The notes under the pieces: model-generated
The model's input: the letters and a program-made list of their open reading frames with translations, nothing else
Told to the model about the DNA's origin: nothing
Database searches by the model: none
Shown: positions 42,284 to 51,086 of the stretch, piece by piece
Layout: the number at the start of each line of letters is the position of its first letter
Numbering within the stretch: position 1 is the first letter of the stretch
Made by a program: the position numbers and the translations under genes
Source: JBFXCK01 sp050182275
Lineage (GTDB): Bacteria; Pseudomonadota; Alphaproteobacteria; SHNJ01
NCBI GenBank assembly: GCA_050182275.1
Contig: JBFXCK010000004.1
Coordinates: forward strand, 1-64,000
Length of the DNA stretch: 64,000 nucleotides
Direction: 5' to 3'

Positions 42284-44662
42284 CTAAACCGCCTTCGCCA
42301 TTTTTAAGCGCGCCACCGTATCCGGCAAGCCTTTTTCCCGTCTTAAAGCACGTGCCGCATTGACCATGGTGGCAAGCGCCGCCTCGGTTTCGGGCCAGCC
42401 GCGGGTTTTTAGGCCGCAATCGGGGTTGACCCAAATATGATCTTGCGGCAATAGCGCAATCGCCTTTCTGATCAAATCTTGCATTTCCTTCATCGCCGGC
42501 ACGCGCGGGGAATGGATGTCGTACACGCCGGGGCCGATTTGATTCGGGTATTTGAAATTCACGAACGCATTCAAAATTTCCATGTGCGAGCGCGCGGTTT
42601 CAATGGAAATCACATCGGCGTCCATATCGGCGATCGAATTCATAATGTCGTTGAATTCGGAATAGCACATATGGGTATGGATTTGCGTATCGTCCTTAAC
42701 GCCCGAGGAGGAAAGCCGGAAAGCCTTTACTGCCCAATCCAAATATTCCGCCCAATCTCTTTTCTTCAAGGGCAGGCCTTCGCGGATGGCGGGTTCATCG
42801 ATTTGAATAATTTTGATCCCGGCGGTTTCCAAATCATGCACCTCGTCCCTAATCGCCAGCGCGATTTGCTGCGCGGTTGTCGAGCGCGGCTGATCATCGC
42901 GCACGAAAGACCATTGCAGGATCGTGATCGGCCCGGTCAGCATGCCCTTGACCGGCTTGGTGGTCAGGCTTTGCGCATAGGATGACCAGCGTACCGTCAT
43001 GGGTTTTGGGCGCTCCACATCGCCGAAAATAACCGGCGGCTTCACACAGCGCGAACCGTAAGATTGCACCCAGCCATTTTGGGTAAAGGCAAAACCTTCT
43101 AATTGTTCGCCGAAATATTCAACCATGTCGTTGCGCTCGAACTCGCCATGCACCAGCACATCAATCCCGATATCTTCTTGCAGCTTGATTGATTGCTTGA
43201 TCTGATCTTTCAAAAAGAACTCGTATGATTGCAGCGTACGTTTGCCCGATTTGAATTCAGCGCGCGCGGCCCGCACTTCCTTGGTTTGCGGGAAGGAACC
43301 GATAGTGGTGGTCGGGAAAGCGGGCAGGCTTAATACTTCATTTTGTTTTTTCTTCCGCACCTCAAAACCCGAATTACGTTTGACCATCGCATCGCTGATT
43401 TGGCCCTGGCGTTTTTTCACGGCGGGCTTATGGATGCTTTTTGCATTACGGCGCTCTTCCATGGCTTTTTTATTAGCGGCCAATTCGGTTTTCACCGCAG
43501 CCTCGCCCTCATTCAAGGCGCGGGTTAAGAGGCTTACTTCTTCCAGTTTCTGCTTGGAAAAGGCCAGCCAATTTTTTAATGCCGCATCCAGCTTCACTTC
43601 AAATTCCAAATCAACCGGCGTGTGAAGCAGCGAACAGCTGGGCGATACCCATAATCTGCCGCCATCGACTTTTTTGGCGATCCCTTGCAAGGCGTTAAGC
43701 GCCGCCGATAAATCGGTTTTCCAAATATTGCGGCCATTGATGATGCCGGCCGAAAAAATCCACTCTTTCGGCAATTTGGCCAATAACGGGTCAAGCGATG
43801 CGCCGCCCCTGACCAAATCCAGATGAATGCCATGCACCGGCAATTTAACCGCCGTATCCAAATTATCGCCCAGGCTTTCAAAATAAGTGGCTAAAAATAG
43901 CTTGAGTTTAGGAGCCACTGCCGCCAGTTTTTCATAAGCGGCTTTATAAGCGCTGCGCGCCGCATCGTCCTGATCCATCGCCAAATAGGGCTCATCAATT
44001 TGCACCCAGGTGGCGCCGCTATCAGCCAACTTTTTCAACAAGGCTTCATAAACGGGCAAAAGACCTGGCAATAAATCAAGCTGTTTGCCGCCATCAATAC
44101 GCTTGCCCAATTGCAGGAAGCTGACCGGCCCCAAAATAACGGGCCGCGCATTAATGCCCAAAGCCTTAGCTTCCAAAAATTCATCAACTGGCTTGGTGGA
44201 AGACAAAGCAAAATTTTGATTCTTAGAAAATTGCGCAACGATGTAATGATAATTGGTATCAAACCATTTGGTCATATCAAGCGCCGGCACATCAATTTCG
44301 GGGCCGTGATGGTGATGATACCCGTGGCCGCAGGCTTCGCTATGCACATGCCCCTGTTGACCGCGCGCCATGGCAAAATAGGTGGATAAAGAAACATTGC
44401 CGCCCTTATGGCCATAGACAGCGGGAACAGCCCCGGTTAGCGCGATCATATCCAATACTTGATCGTAGAAAGAAAAATCGTTGCATGGAATTTGGCCAAT
44501 GGCTTTTTCCTTTTGCAATTGCCAATGGCGGGCGCGCAATTCCTTGGCCGTTTTTTGCAATTCGGCTTCGCTGCTTTCGCCATGCCAAAAACTTTCCAAA
44601 GCGTTCTTTAATTCGCGCTTAGCGCCGATGCGGGGGAAACCTAAATTCGCTGCTGTAACCAT
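42284..44662 (-). CDS. metE: Cobalamin-independent methionine synthase
   Basis: 792 residues. N-terminal domain (NLGFPRIGAKRELK) and catalytic C-terminal domain (FPTTTIGSFPQTKEVR). Zinc ligands are His and Cys in IHTHMCYSEFND, plus Cys in WVNPDCGLKTRGW. It transfers the methyl of methyl-THF (polyglutamate) to homocysteine. Unusual: a His-rich stretch at residues 105-119 (HVHSEACGHGYHHHH) in the N-terminal domain where I recall no such motif in E. coli MetE. AGGAGAAAG precedes ATG 44662. Second gene of a metF-metE unit, 15 bases after metF. Confidence 0.95.
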   Translation of the reverse strand: MVTAANLGFPRIGAKRELKNALESFWHGESSEAELQKTAKELRARHWQLQKEKAIGQIPCNDFSFYDQVLDMIALTGAVPAVYGHKGGNVSLSTYFAMARGQQGHVHSEACGHGYHHHHGPEIDVPALDMTKWFDTNYHYIVAQFSKNQNFALSSTKPVDEFLEAKALGINARPVILGPVSFLQLGKRIDGGKQLDLLPGLLPVYEALLKKLADSGATWVQIDEPYLAMDQDDAARSAYKAAYEKLAAVAPKLKLFLATYFESLGDNLDTAVKLPVHGIHLDLVRGGASLDPLLAKLPKEWIFSAGIINGRNIWKTDLSAALNALQGIAKKVDGGRLWVSPSCSLLHTPVDLEFEVKLDAALKNWLAFSKQKLEEVSLLTRALNEGEAAVKTELAANKKAMEERRNAKSIHKPAVKKRQGQISDAMVKRNSGFEVRKKKQNEVLSLPAFPTTTIGSFPQTKEVRAARAEFKSGKRTLQSYEFFLKDQIKQSIKLQEDIGIDVLVHGEFERNDMVEYFGEQLEGFAFTQNGWVQSYGSRCVKPPVIFGDVERPKPMTVRWSSYAQSLTTKPVKGMLTGPITILQWSFVRDDQPRSTTAQQIALAIRDEVHDLETAGIKIIQIDEPAIREGLPLKKRDWAEYLDWAVKAFRLSSSGVKDDTQIHTHMCYSEFNDIMNSIADMDADVISIETARSHMEILNAFVNFKYPNQIGPGVYDIHSPRVPAMKEMQDLIRKAIALLPQDHIWVNPDCGLKTRGWPETEAALATMVNAARALRREKGLPDTVARLKMAKAV

Positions 44663-44677
44663 TTTCTTTCTCCTGTC

Positions 44678-45628
44678 TTAAGCTTGGGCATGAACCTTAA
44701 CGGCCGATTCGCCGGCCGCATTTAAACCCAACATATGAAACATCGCTACTAATAAATCGGATTTATTCAAAGTATAAAAATGAAATTCCTTTACCCCATG
44801 CGTATAAAGCAAGCGGCATTGTTCGGCTGCGGTGATGGCGGCGAATAAACGCCTGGCTTCCGGATCGTGATCCAGTCCCAAAAACACATCGCGCAAATAA
44901 GGCGGGATCGAAGCCTGGCAAGAAGCCGCGAATTTGGCGATTTGCGAAAAATTATGCACCGGCATGATGCCCGGAATAATGGGAATCGTAACGCCCCGCG
45001 CCCGGGCTTTTTCCAGAAATTTTAAAAACACGATGGGCTCGAAGAAAAATTGGGTAATGGCCCGCTCGGCCCCGGCGTCTTCCTTGCGTTTGAGATTGTC
45101 GATATCGGCATCCCCGCTTTCGGCTTCGGGATGGCTTTCCGGGTAAGCGGCGGCGGCGATGCTAAAAGGCGCTACTTTTTTCAATCCGGCGATTAAATCC
45201 GCTGCATAGGCATAACCCTCGGGATGCGGCACATAGGCCGCCATATTGGCCATATCGCCCCTTAAGGCGATGATATGGCGGATGCCAAGAGCCCATAATT
45301 GTTCGGCTAATTGATCAACCGCAGCGCGGCTAGCTCCTACGGCGGTTAAATGCGCAACCGGTGTCAACGTAGTTTCGCGGCGCAGCCGTTCCAGCGTGCG
45401 GAAACTGCCGGCTTGGGTGGTGCCGCCAGCGCCATAAGTGACGGTCACAAAATCAGGACGGAATTGCTCGAGATTGCGGATGGTGGTCCATAAATTTTGC
45501 TCGGCTTCCGGGGTTTTAGGCGGGAAAAATTCCAAAGAAATCCTGGCGTCTTTTAATTCCAACACTTCGCTGGCCGGCTTTGCGCCAGCGTAAAGGTCTC
45601 GTAAATACAAGGTATCGGAGGAGCCCAT
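44678..45628 (-). CDS. metF: Methylenetetrahydrofolate reductase
   Basis: 316 residues from ATG 45628; a GTG two codons earlier is possible. TIM-barrel flavoprotein motifs: ISLEFFPPKTPEAEQNLW, DFVTVTYGAGGTTQ, ALRGDM, and AITQFFFEPIVF. It reduces methylene-THF to methyl-THF, the methyl donor used by MetE, which is encoded next. I looked for a SAM riboswitch in the 200-base leader and saw none I could support. Confidence 0.95.
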   Translation of the reverse strand: MGSSDTLYLRDLYAGAKPASEVLELKDARISLEFFPPKTPEAEQNLWTTIRNLEQFRPDFVTVTYGAGGTTQAGSFRTLERLRRETTLTPVAHLTAVGASRAAVDQLAEQLWALGIRHIIALRGDMANMAAYVPHPEGYAYAADLIAGLKKVAPFSIAAAAYPESHPEAESGDADIDNLKRKEDAGAERAITQFFFEPIVFLKFLEKARARGVTIPIIPGIMPVHNFSQIAKFAASCQASIPPYLRDVFLGLDHDPEARRLFAAITAAEQCRLLYTHGVKEFHFYTLNKSDLLVAMFHMLGLNAAGESAVKVHAQA

Positions 45629-45791
45629 GGTCACTTACTGTCAGCATAAGATCATAAAAGTTAACACAAGGTTGCGATGGATGGGGTAGAAATCGACGCC
45701 CAGCAACGCGGCATATTTACCACATACTCACAGCTTCTTCTTTCCTCTATAACTGCCCCCTAGCGAGCATACAAAGAGCATGTTATTTCCA

Positions 45792-45820
45792 TTAACTCGA
45801 AGCTAAGTTTTCTTTATAAT
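45792..45820 (+). promoter_or_regulatory. Sigma-70 promoter of mlaA-mlaC
   Basis: -35 TTAACT (45792-45797), 17 bases, consensus -10 TATAAT (45815-45820). This predicts a leader of about 50 bases before the mlaA ATG at 45879. Confidence 0.75.
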
Positions 45821-45878
45821 ACTAGTACTTACTATGGCAGATCAGCAGATGACCTTTAAGTGTTCTGGAGGCAATTTT

Positions 45879-46778
45879 ATGCCCTTAATAAAAACAAAAA
45901 AGCTGCTTTTGGCTTTCAGTTTAGCCTGGCTGACTTTTGGCGTTCTTTCTGCCCCTGCCTATGCTCAATTGCCCCCTGGCAATGGCGACAGCGAGGAGCT
46001 TGCCGTTCCTGTCAATGACCCGTTAGAAGGCCTGAACCGCGGCATTTTCGCCTTTAACCGCGCGGTTGATAAGGTGGTCGTACGCCCTGTGTCGGTAGTA
46101 TATAAAACCGTTATCCCCCGCTTTGCCCAGCGCGGCGTAACCAATTTCCTGCGCAATTTGGATCATCCGGTGATTTTCGCCAATAACGTTCTGCAAGGAC
46201 GGGTGGAAACGGCCTTAAACACCCTTTTTCGTTTTGTTTTCAACTCCACCTTTGGGGTTTTCGGCCTGTTCGATGTCGCCACCGAAATGGGCATGCCCTA
46301 TAAACCGGATGATTTCGGCCAAACTCTAGCCACTTGGGGCGTAGGTGATGGCCCCTATTTGGTGCTGCCGCTGATCGGGCCTTCCAATGCGCGTGATGGC
46401 GTTGGCCGTTTGGTTGATTTTTTCGCCGACCCCTGGCGCTATGTGGCTGATAATATGGACGAAGAAGAACTTACCTATATCCGTTATGGCATGGTCACAA
46501 TCGACGCCAGAAGCCGCAACATGAAGGCCTTTGACGATTTAGAACGCAACTCGCTCGATTTCTATGCAACATTGCGCTCGCTATACAAGCAACGCCGGGA
46601 CTTTATCCTGCGCGGTAAAGGTGTTAATATAAATTCATCGCCTTCAACCAAATTGGATAAGGTCGATTTAATCGAATCCCAGCCCAAGTTTTCAGCGCTG
46701 CCGGCGGAAAAAGAAAGGGCCTTAACCGCCTGGCTGGACAAGGTAAATCTTGATCCGGTAATTTTGCAAAAGAACTAA
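45879..46778 (+). CDS. mlaA: Outer-membrane lipid-asymmetry protein MlaA (VacJ)
   Basis: 299 residues from ATG 45879 (GGAGG 8 bases upstream; the upstream ATG at 45834 overlaps the promoter region). Signal peptide ending in APAYA. MlaA core: NDPLEGLNRGIFAFNRAVDK, then FVFNSTFGVFGLFDVATEMG and DFGQTLATWGVGDGPYLVLP, with FFADPWRY. No lipobox Cys, so unlike E. coli MlaA it is probably not a lipoprotein. It removes misplaced phospholipid from the outer leaflet and hands it to MlaC, encoded next. Confidence 0.94.
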   Translation: MPLIKTKKLLLAFSLAWLTFGVLSAPAYAQLPPGNGDSEELAVPVNDPLEGLNRGIFAFNRAVDKVVVRPVSVVYKTVIPRFAQRGVTNFLRNLDHPVIFANNVLQGRVETALNTLFRFVFNSTFGVFGLFDVATEMGMPYKPDDFGQTLATWGVGDGPYLVLPLIGPSNARDGVGRLVDFFADPWRYVADNMDEEELTYIRYGMVTIDARSRNMKAFDDLERNSLDFYATLRSLYKQRRDFILRGKGVNINSSPSTKLDKVDLIESQPKFSALPAEKERALTAWLDKVNLDPVILQKN

Positions 46779-46806
46779 AAACTTTCTAAGAGAGGTAAAA
46801 ACAAGT

Positions 46807-47424
46807 ATGCGCCGTTTTATCGTTTTCAGCCTGTTTGTTTTTGCCCTCGTTGCTGTTCTTTCCTCGTCCGCTTATGCCCGTGCCGATGATTCGGCCGGTA
46901 AATTCGTAAAAAATTTAAGCGATCGCGCAATTTCTACTCTCACCGATTCCAAATTGGGCAAAAAAGAACGCGACAGCCGTTTCCGCGTACTGCTGAACGA
47001 ACATTTTGATGTGCCCGCTATCGGCCGTTTTGCTTTAGGCCGCTATTGGCGCTCGGCCGATGCGACCAAACAACAAGAATACTTAAAGTTGTTTGAAGAG
47101 GTTATTGTGCAAACCTATGCCGACCGTTTTGGCCAATATTCCGGTCAAACTTTGAAAGTTTCTTCGACCGATAAAAGCGATGGTTTTTACACCGTCCACA
47201 GCCAAATGCTGCAGCCAAGCGAAGGCGAGCCTATTTTTATCGACTGGCGCCTAAAATCTGCCGGCGGAAGCTATAAAATCACCGATGTTATCGTCGAAGG
47301 CGTCAGCATGAGCGTCACGCAACGCAGCGAATATTCCGCGATTATCGAGCGCGCCGGCGGCGACCTGAATGCTTTATTGAAGGTCATGCGCAACAAGGCC
47401 AACAGCGCAAAGAGCGATTCTTAA
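46807..47424 (+). CDS. mlaC: Periplasmic phospholipid carrier MlaC
   Basis: 205 residues. Signal peptide (to SSAYA, about 26) and an MlaC/Ttg2D fold: FRVLLNEHFDVPAIGRFALG, YWRSADATKQQEYLKLFEE, and the C-terminal DVIVEGVSMSVTQRSEYSAI. It shuttles phospholipid between MlaA and the inner-membrane MlaFEDB complex; the latter genes are not in this window. AGAGG precedes ATG 46807. Its TAA interleaves with the stop of the convergent flagellin gene. Confidence 0.93.
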   Translation: MRRFIVFSLFVFALVAVLSSSAYARADDSAGKFVKNLSDRAISTLTDSKLGKKERDSRFRVLLNEHFDVPAIGRFALGRYWRSADATKQQEYLKLFEEVIVQTYADRFGQYSGQTLKVSSTDKSDGFYTVHSQMLQPSEGEPIFIDWRLKSAGGSYKITDVIVEGVSMSVTQRSEYSAIIERAGGDLNALLKVMRNKANSAKSDS

Positions 47425-49337
47425 TCCGGCTTTTTGCTAATATCAAACAATTGCAAAATATTTTGCTGGGTCACGCTCGCCTGCGCCAGCATCGATATTC
47501 CCATATCCTTTAACACTTGCTGCGCCACGAAATTCGACATTTCCTGCGCTGCATCAACATCGGCAATTGAACTGCGCGCCAATTCATAACCTTCTATCAT
47601 AGTGGCAAGATTGCTTTGCACTTTTTCCATGCGGTTTACAACAGCGCCGATGGCCGAGCGATAACGCAGCAATTGATCTTGCGCCCGCCCTGCCGATTCT
47701 GCCGCCCGCTTGGCGGCGCCCAGCGAGGCGATGTTGCTGTCAGCCAATTGATTATCCAAACTGTTCGGCGCAACCGAGCCGATATGATAAGAAATCGTAT
47801 TACTGGGCGTTGCGCCAGAGCCAACCCGGGCGCTGCCGTCATAGCCCATCGTGCTGGTGTTCCGTAAGACCGAAAAATCGCCCGTAGCGCCATCAGCGGC
47901 TACAATATCCAGCCGTCCGTCATTATCAGTGTCGAAAATAACAAAAGTCCCGCCTGTATTTCCATTGGCATTGGAGTTTTGTGCCGCTGCGAATTGCGCC
48001 GTGCCAAGGCCGCGATAATAATACACTTTAGAATCCGCCGCGCTGCTGGCGATAATATCCAGAATTCCATCACCATCCATATCAGCTAAGGAAAAATCTC
48101 CTATGCCTTCATCCAAAGATATATGTACTGGCCCTGGCGTCAGCGCCCCGCTTCCAGAGCCTAGGAAATAATAAATTTCAGGATTTCCATATTCGGCCAC
48201 CAACACATCTAGATTTCCATCGCCATTAATATCAGCTATTTGAACGGGCGTAATATTACCCGGCCATGAAGAGCTGCCGCCGCCTATCGCGGCAACGTTG
48301 GTAAAAGAACTTCCATTGTTATTATTGCGCAGCACACTCACTGAACCGGTATCGCCGGTGGCTATAATATCGAGCATACCGTCATTATTCATGTCCGCCG
48401 CCATCACATTCGATTCAGCAGAAAGGCCGTGGCTAACAAGCTGGGCTGAAGCAAAATTGAAACTGCCGGTATTACGGTAGTAATAAACGCTATTGAAAGA
48501 GGAAATTACCAAGTCATCACGGCCATCGCCGTTGATATCTGCGGCTACCATAGAACCTGCACCGCCAAAATTAGCGCCAAACGACCCCATCGACGTTAAG
48601 CGGCCATCGCTTTCAGCGTTATAAAGAAATACCTCTCCGTTGGAATCTATGGCGGCGATATCTTTTTTCCCATCGCCGTTAAAATCACCGCTGACCAGTT
48701 GGTAAATGGAGGAAATGCTTATGTAATACCCAGAAGCACCTGAACTATTAAAGCTTCCATCCGCCTGTCCCAGGCTTACCATTAGGGCGCTGTCATTGCT
48801 GGAAGCCAAAACTATATCCTGGATTCCATCGCCATTAAGATCGGCATAGACCACGCTTTCAGGCCGCTGGCTTAGTTGCGTATCCTGCGCTATCCCAGCT
48901 TGGAAAGAAATCCCCCCCGCCGCGAGCAACGCCGTACCAGCAAAATTGGTGCTGCGGGCCATGCGTGTGAGTTCGGTCTTTAGCTGCTGATACTCACTGT
49001 TCAGCATGCCCCGTTCAACCGTGGAGATCGATTGAGACTGGGCCTGAGTCGCCAAAGAGCGCATACGATTTAGGATATTTTCCGCCTGGGCATAGGCGCC
49101 CTCGGCGGTTTGAAGCAATGCAGTCGCCTGCGTTGCGTTCTGCACCGCCTGTTGCAGAGAAACGATCTGGCCGCGGATGCGGCTGGAAACCGTTATCCCT
49201 GCAACATCATAGCGTGCTTGTGGCGCGTTTTTGCCGCTGCTCAAGCGTTCTAGGCTCTTTTGCATGACCCGGTCGGTGTTTTGCAACGACCGGTTGGCGA
49301 TTAACGTGCCGATGTTGGTGTTTAGGGTGAAAGGCAT
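47421..49337 (-). CDS. Flagellin with an FG-GAP/VCBS beta-propeller insert
   Basis: 638 residues. Residues 1-150 are a normal flagellin D0/D1 (NTNIGTLIANRSLQNTDRVM, LERLSSGKNAPQ, then helix to NFAGTALLAAGG). Residues about 525-638 are the matching C-terminal helices (ending VTQQNILQLFDISKKPD). Between them, residues about 158-495 hold seven repeats of about 50 residues, each with a calcium-loop motif starting at D166, D218, D267, D315, D369, D419 and D469 (e.g. DLNGDGIQD, DINGDGRDD, DTDNDGRLD). Seven such repeats usually fold as a beta-propeller. AGGAAGG lies 8 bases before ATG 49337. No other flagellar gene is nearby. Secretion is expected by the flagellar export system, with the propeller exposed on the filament. 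Confidence 0.93.
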   Translation of the reverse strand: MPFTLNTNIGTLIANRSLQNTDRVMQKSLERLSSGKNAPQARYDVAGITVSSRIRGQIVSLQQAVQNATQATALLQTAEGAYAQAENILNRMRSLATQAQSQSISTVERGMLNSEYQQLKTELTRMARSTNFAGTALLAAGGISFQAGIAQDTQLSQRPESVVYADLNGDGIQDIVLASSNDSALMVSLGQADGSFNSSGASGYYISISSIYQLVSGDFNGDGKKDIAAIDSNGEVFLYNAESDGRLTSMGSFGANFGGAGSMVAADINGDGRDDLVISSFNSVYYYRNTGSFNFASAQLVSHGLSAESNVMAADMNNDGMLDIIATGDTGSVSVLRNNNNGSSFTNVAAIGGGSSSWPGNITPVQIADINGDGNLDVLVAEYGNPEIYYFLGSGSGALTPGPVHISLDEGIGDFSLADMDGDGILDIIASSAADSKVYYYRGLGTAQFAAAQNSNANGNTGGTFVIFDTDNDGRLDIVAADGATGDFSVLRNTSTMGYDGSARVGSGATPSNTISYHIGSVAPNSLDNQLADSNIASLGAAKRAAESAGRAQDQLLRYRSAIGAVVNRMEKVQSNLATMIEGYELARSSIADVDAAQEMSNFVAQQVLKDMGISMLAQASVTQQNILQLFDISKKPD

Positions 49338-49722
49338 GGATTACGCCTTCCTACAGCAGGCCAGGATGGCCAGGGAGGCAGTAACCGGTAGATCGAAGGA
49401 CAAGGCATGGGATGGCTGGTGCGGGAACACCAAACGCCAAAACGCACCGCGTCATGAGCTGACACGATGCCCGTCAACAATAAAATGATTGATAATATTC
49501 CCATAACCCTACTTGGATTTCCCGTTTTAAAATCCATCTGATTTCGCTAGCTAAACAAAATCAAATAGTTACAGCCTCCTGCTGTACTTTCAGTATGGCG
49601 TAAGATACTTAAAATACTGTGAAACATCTCTCTAACGGCGCAAAAAAGAAGCGACCGTTTTCCGCCATTCTTTGGAGGTTTTTAAGGAATTTTTTAGGAA
49701 GATATGAAGAAGAGATTAATTC
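49338..49722. other. Region between the flagellin and SIMPL-protein genes
   Basis: 385 AT-rich bases that should hold the flagellin promoter. I found no good sigma-28 or sigma-54 match on the minus strand. A minus-strand frame from ATG 49504 to 49322 (60 codons) begins with a signal-peptide-like stretch (GILSIILLLTGIVSAHDA) and overlaps the flagellin start by 16 bases. It lacks a strong Shine-Dalgarno, and I do not count it as a firm gene. Confidence 0.35.
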
Positions 49723-50457
49723 TTATCGAAGCTGAAAAATCGCGCTCACATTTACCGTGTATTCACGCTTTCCAGCCTCAACCGTGGGCGCCGCCATATC
49801 CATCGCCGCCATGCCGCGTTCGGCTTTCATCATCATTGGCATGGGCGGTGGAACAGGCATATGGCCGCCGGATTGATTCAGCATCATGACTTCGCCTACC
49901 TTAGCGCCAACGGCGCTAGCCAATAATTCGGCATTGTTTTTTGCATCAAGCGTGGCTTCTTTTAAACAATCGCGGTTGATTTCTTGCTCACGCGCGCGGC
50001 TGACATACATTTGCAAAGCGCCGACATCTTTAAAACCTTCATCGGCCGCCACAGCAATTACTTCACCGATGCGCTGGGTTTCACTGGTTTTCACCTGCAA
50101 ACCCATGCGGGCGCGGTAGCCTTTCATAACCGTCTTATCTTTTTCCCATTCTTGAATTGGCATCACGGTATATTCAACTGTTTCCAATTCCATATCCTTC
50201 AATTTTAAATCCTGGATTTTCTTGCGTGCGGCTTCGTAAGATTTCACCGCCTGATTGACGGCGGTTTTTACATCGCTTCTGTCTTGAAATTGCGCGGTCA
50301 AGGTAATGCTGCCGCGATCAGGGGCAACCTCACGGCGGCAAGTGCCATTCACTACCACTTGGCGCGGCATGGCTTCCGCCATACGGCCCATTGTTTGGGC
50401 ATAAGAAGCGGGAACCGGCAAAAAAGAAAGGGCAAGCAAAACAGCAAAAAAGCGCAT
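49723..50457 (-). CDS. SIMPL-domain (DUF541) periplasmic protein
   Basis: 244 residues from ATG 50457, which has AAGGAG 7 bases upstream. Signal peptide (RFFAVLLALSFLPVPASYA), then the SIMPL domain: VVVNGTCRREVAPDRGSITL, repeated amphipathic helices, and VEYTVMPIQEWEKDKTVMKG. A Met/Pro-rich loop is inserted (HMPVPPPMPMMMKAERGM, about 206-223). The function of the family is poorly defined; members are periplasmic or outer-membrane associated. The Met-rich loop could bind copper, but that is speculative. Confidence 0.85.
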   Translation of the reverse strand: MRFFAVLLALSFLPVPASYAQTMGRMAEAMPRQVVVNGTCRREVAPDRGSITLTAQFQDRSDVKTAVNQAVKSYEAARKKIQDLKLKDMELETVEYTVMPIQEWEKDKTVMKGYRARMGLQVKTSETQRIGEVIAVAADEGFKDVGALQMYVSRAREQEINRDCLKEATLDAKNNAELLASAVGAKVGEVMMLNQSGGHMPVPPPMPMMMKAERGMAAMDMAAPTVEAGKREYTVNVSAIFQLR

Positions 50458-50520
50458 GAGAATCTCCTTAAAATGATATCCCATCAAAGCCGATTTTTAT
50501 GGCGAAAACAAGGAGAGGAT

Positions 50521-51027
50521 TTATCTCCTGACCCGTATAAAAGCGCGTTCAATAGAAGTGGCGGGCAAAATAATAGAAGGGGGGGTTTTTGTTGCCGCAA
50601 TTTGGAACGATCGTGGCTTGATCTGCCAGGCAGTTTGCGCGGTATCGGCAGAGGAAGGGTTTTCCTTCCGGTCAAGTTTTTGAAATATGGGCACCAGGCG
50701 GGCAGCGTAAGCATGGCCAAGAAAAATCCCGGCAGCCGCCGCTAAAACAATTTTGGCAACATTGCCGATAGCTCCATCAAAATACGGGCGCGGAGACCAA
50801 GAATGGCCAAAGATAGGGTGCTTTCCCATCATAAAACAAACAGCAAATGCGCTCAAGAAGGGGGAACAGCATTTTATTCCTATCAAAATTCCTGCGGCGC
50901 TCCAGGCGGTGAAAAAACTTATGGGGGCAGCCATCAAAGTTAAAAACCCGATGAACGGCAAGATCGTCACATATGCTCTCATGCCAAATCTTTGGCTCCA
51001 AGATTTGCTTGTTTCGCTTTTGTCCAT
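50521..51027 (-). CDS. Unknown membrane protein (168 aa)
   Basis: ATG 51027 follows AAGGGGG. Three likely membrane segments: about 20-42 (YVTILPFIGFLTLMAAPISF), 43-66 (WSAAGILIGIKCCSPFLSAF) and 85-107 (GNVAKIVLAAAAGIFLGHAYA). A hydrophilic C-terminal tail follows. No family recognised. It stands between the SIMPL gene and ettA on the same strand, 60 bases after ettA. Confidence 0.65.
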   Translation of the reverse strand: MDKSETSKSWSQRFGMRAYVTILPFIGFLTLMAAPISFFTAWSAAGILIGIKCCSPFLSAFAVCFMMGKHPIFGHSWSPRPYFDGAIGNVAKIVLAAAAGIFLGHAYAARLVPIFQKLDRKENPSSADTAQTAWQIKPRSFQIAATKTPPSIILPATSIERAFIRVRR

Positions 51028-51086
51028 TTGTATCCCCCTTTATGAGAACATCAACATAAAAGAGGCTCACCCTCTTGTCAAAACCA

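Noticed and set aside
45635..45790. Possible SAM-type riboswitch upstream of metF-metE
   Set aside because: The leader has short inverted repeats, but I could not fit the conserved core of SAM-I, SAM-II or SAH riboswitches.
49338..49722. Sigma-28 or sigma-54 promoter for the flagellin gene
   Set aside because: Neither the TAAAGTTT/GCCGATAA nor the TGGCAC/TTGC pattern occurs at acceptable spacing on the minus strand.
50777..51070. 97-codon minus-strand frame starting in the ettA-membrane protein gap
   Set aside because: It overlaps the better supported 168-residue membrane protein in another frame and has no family features.
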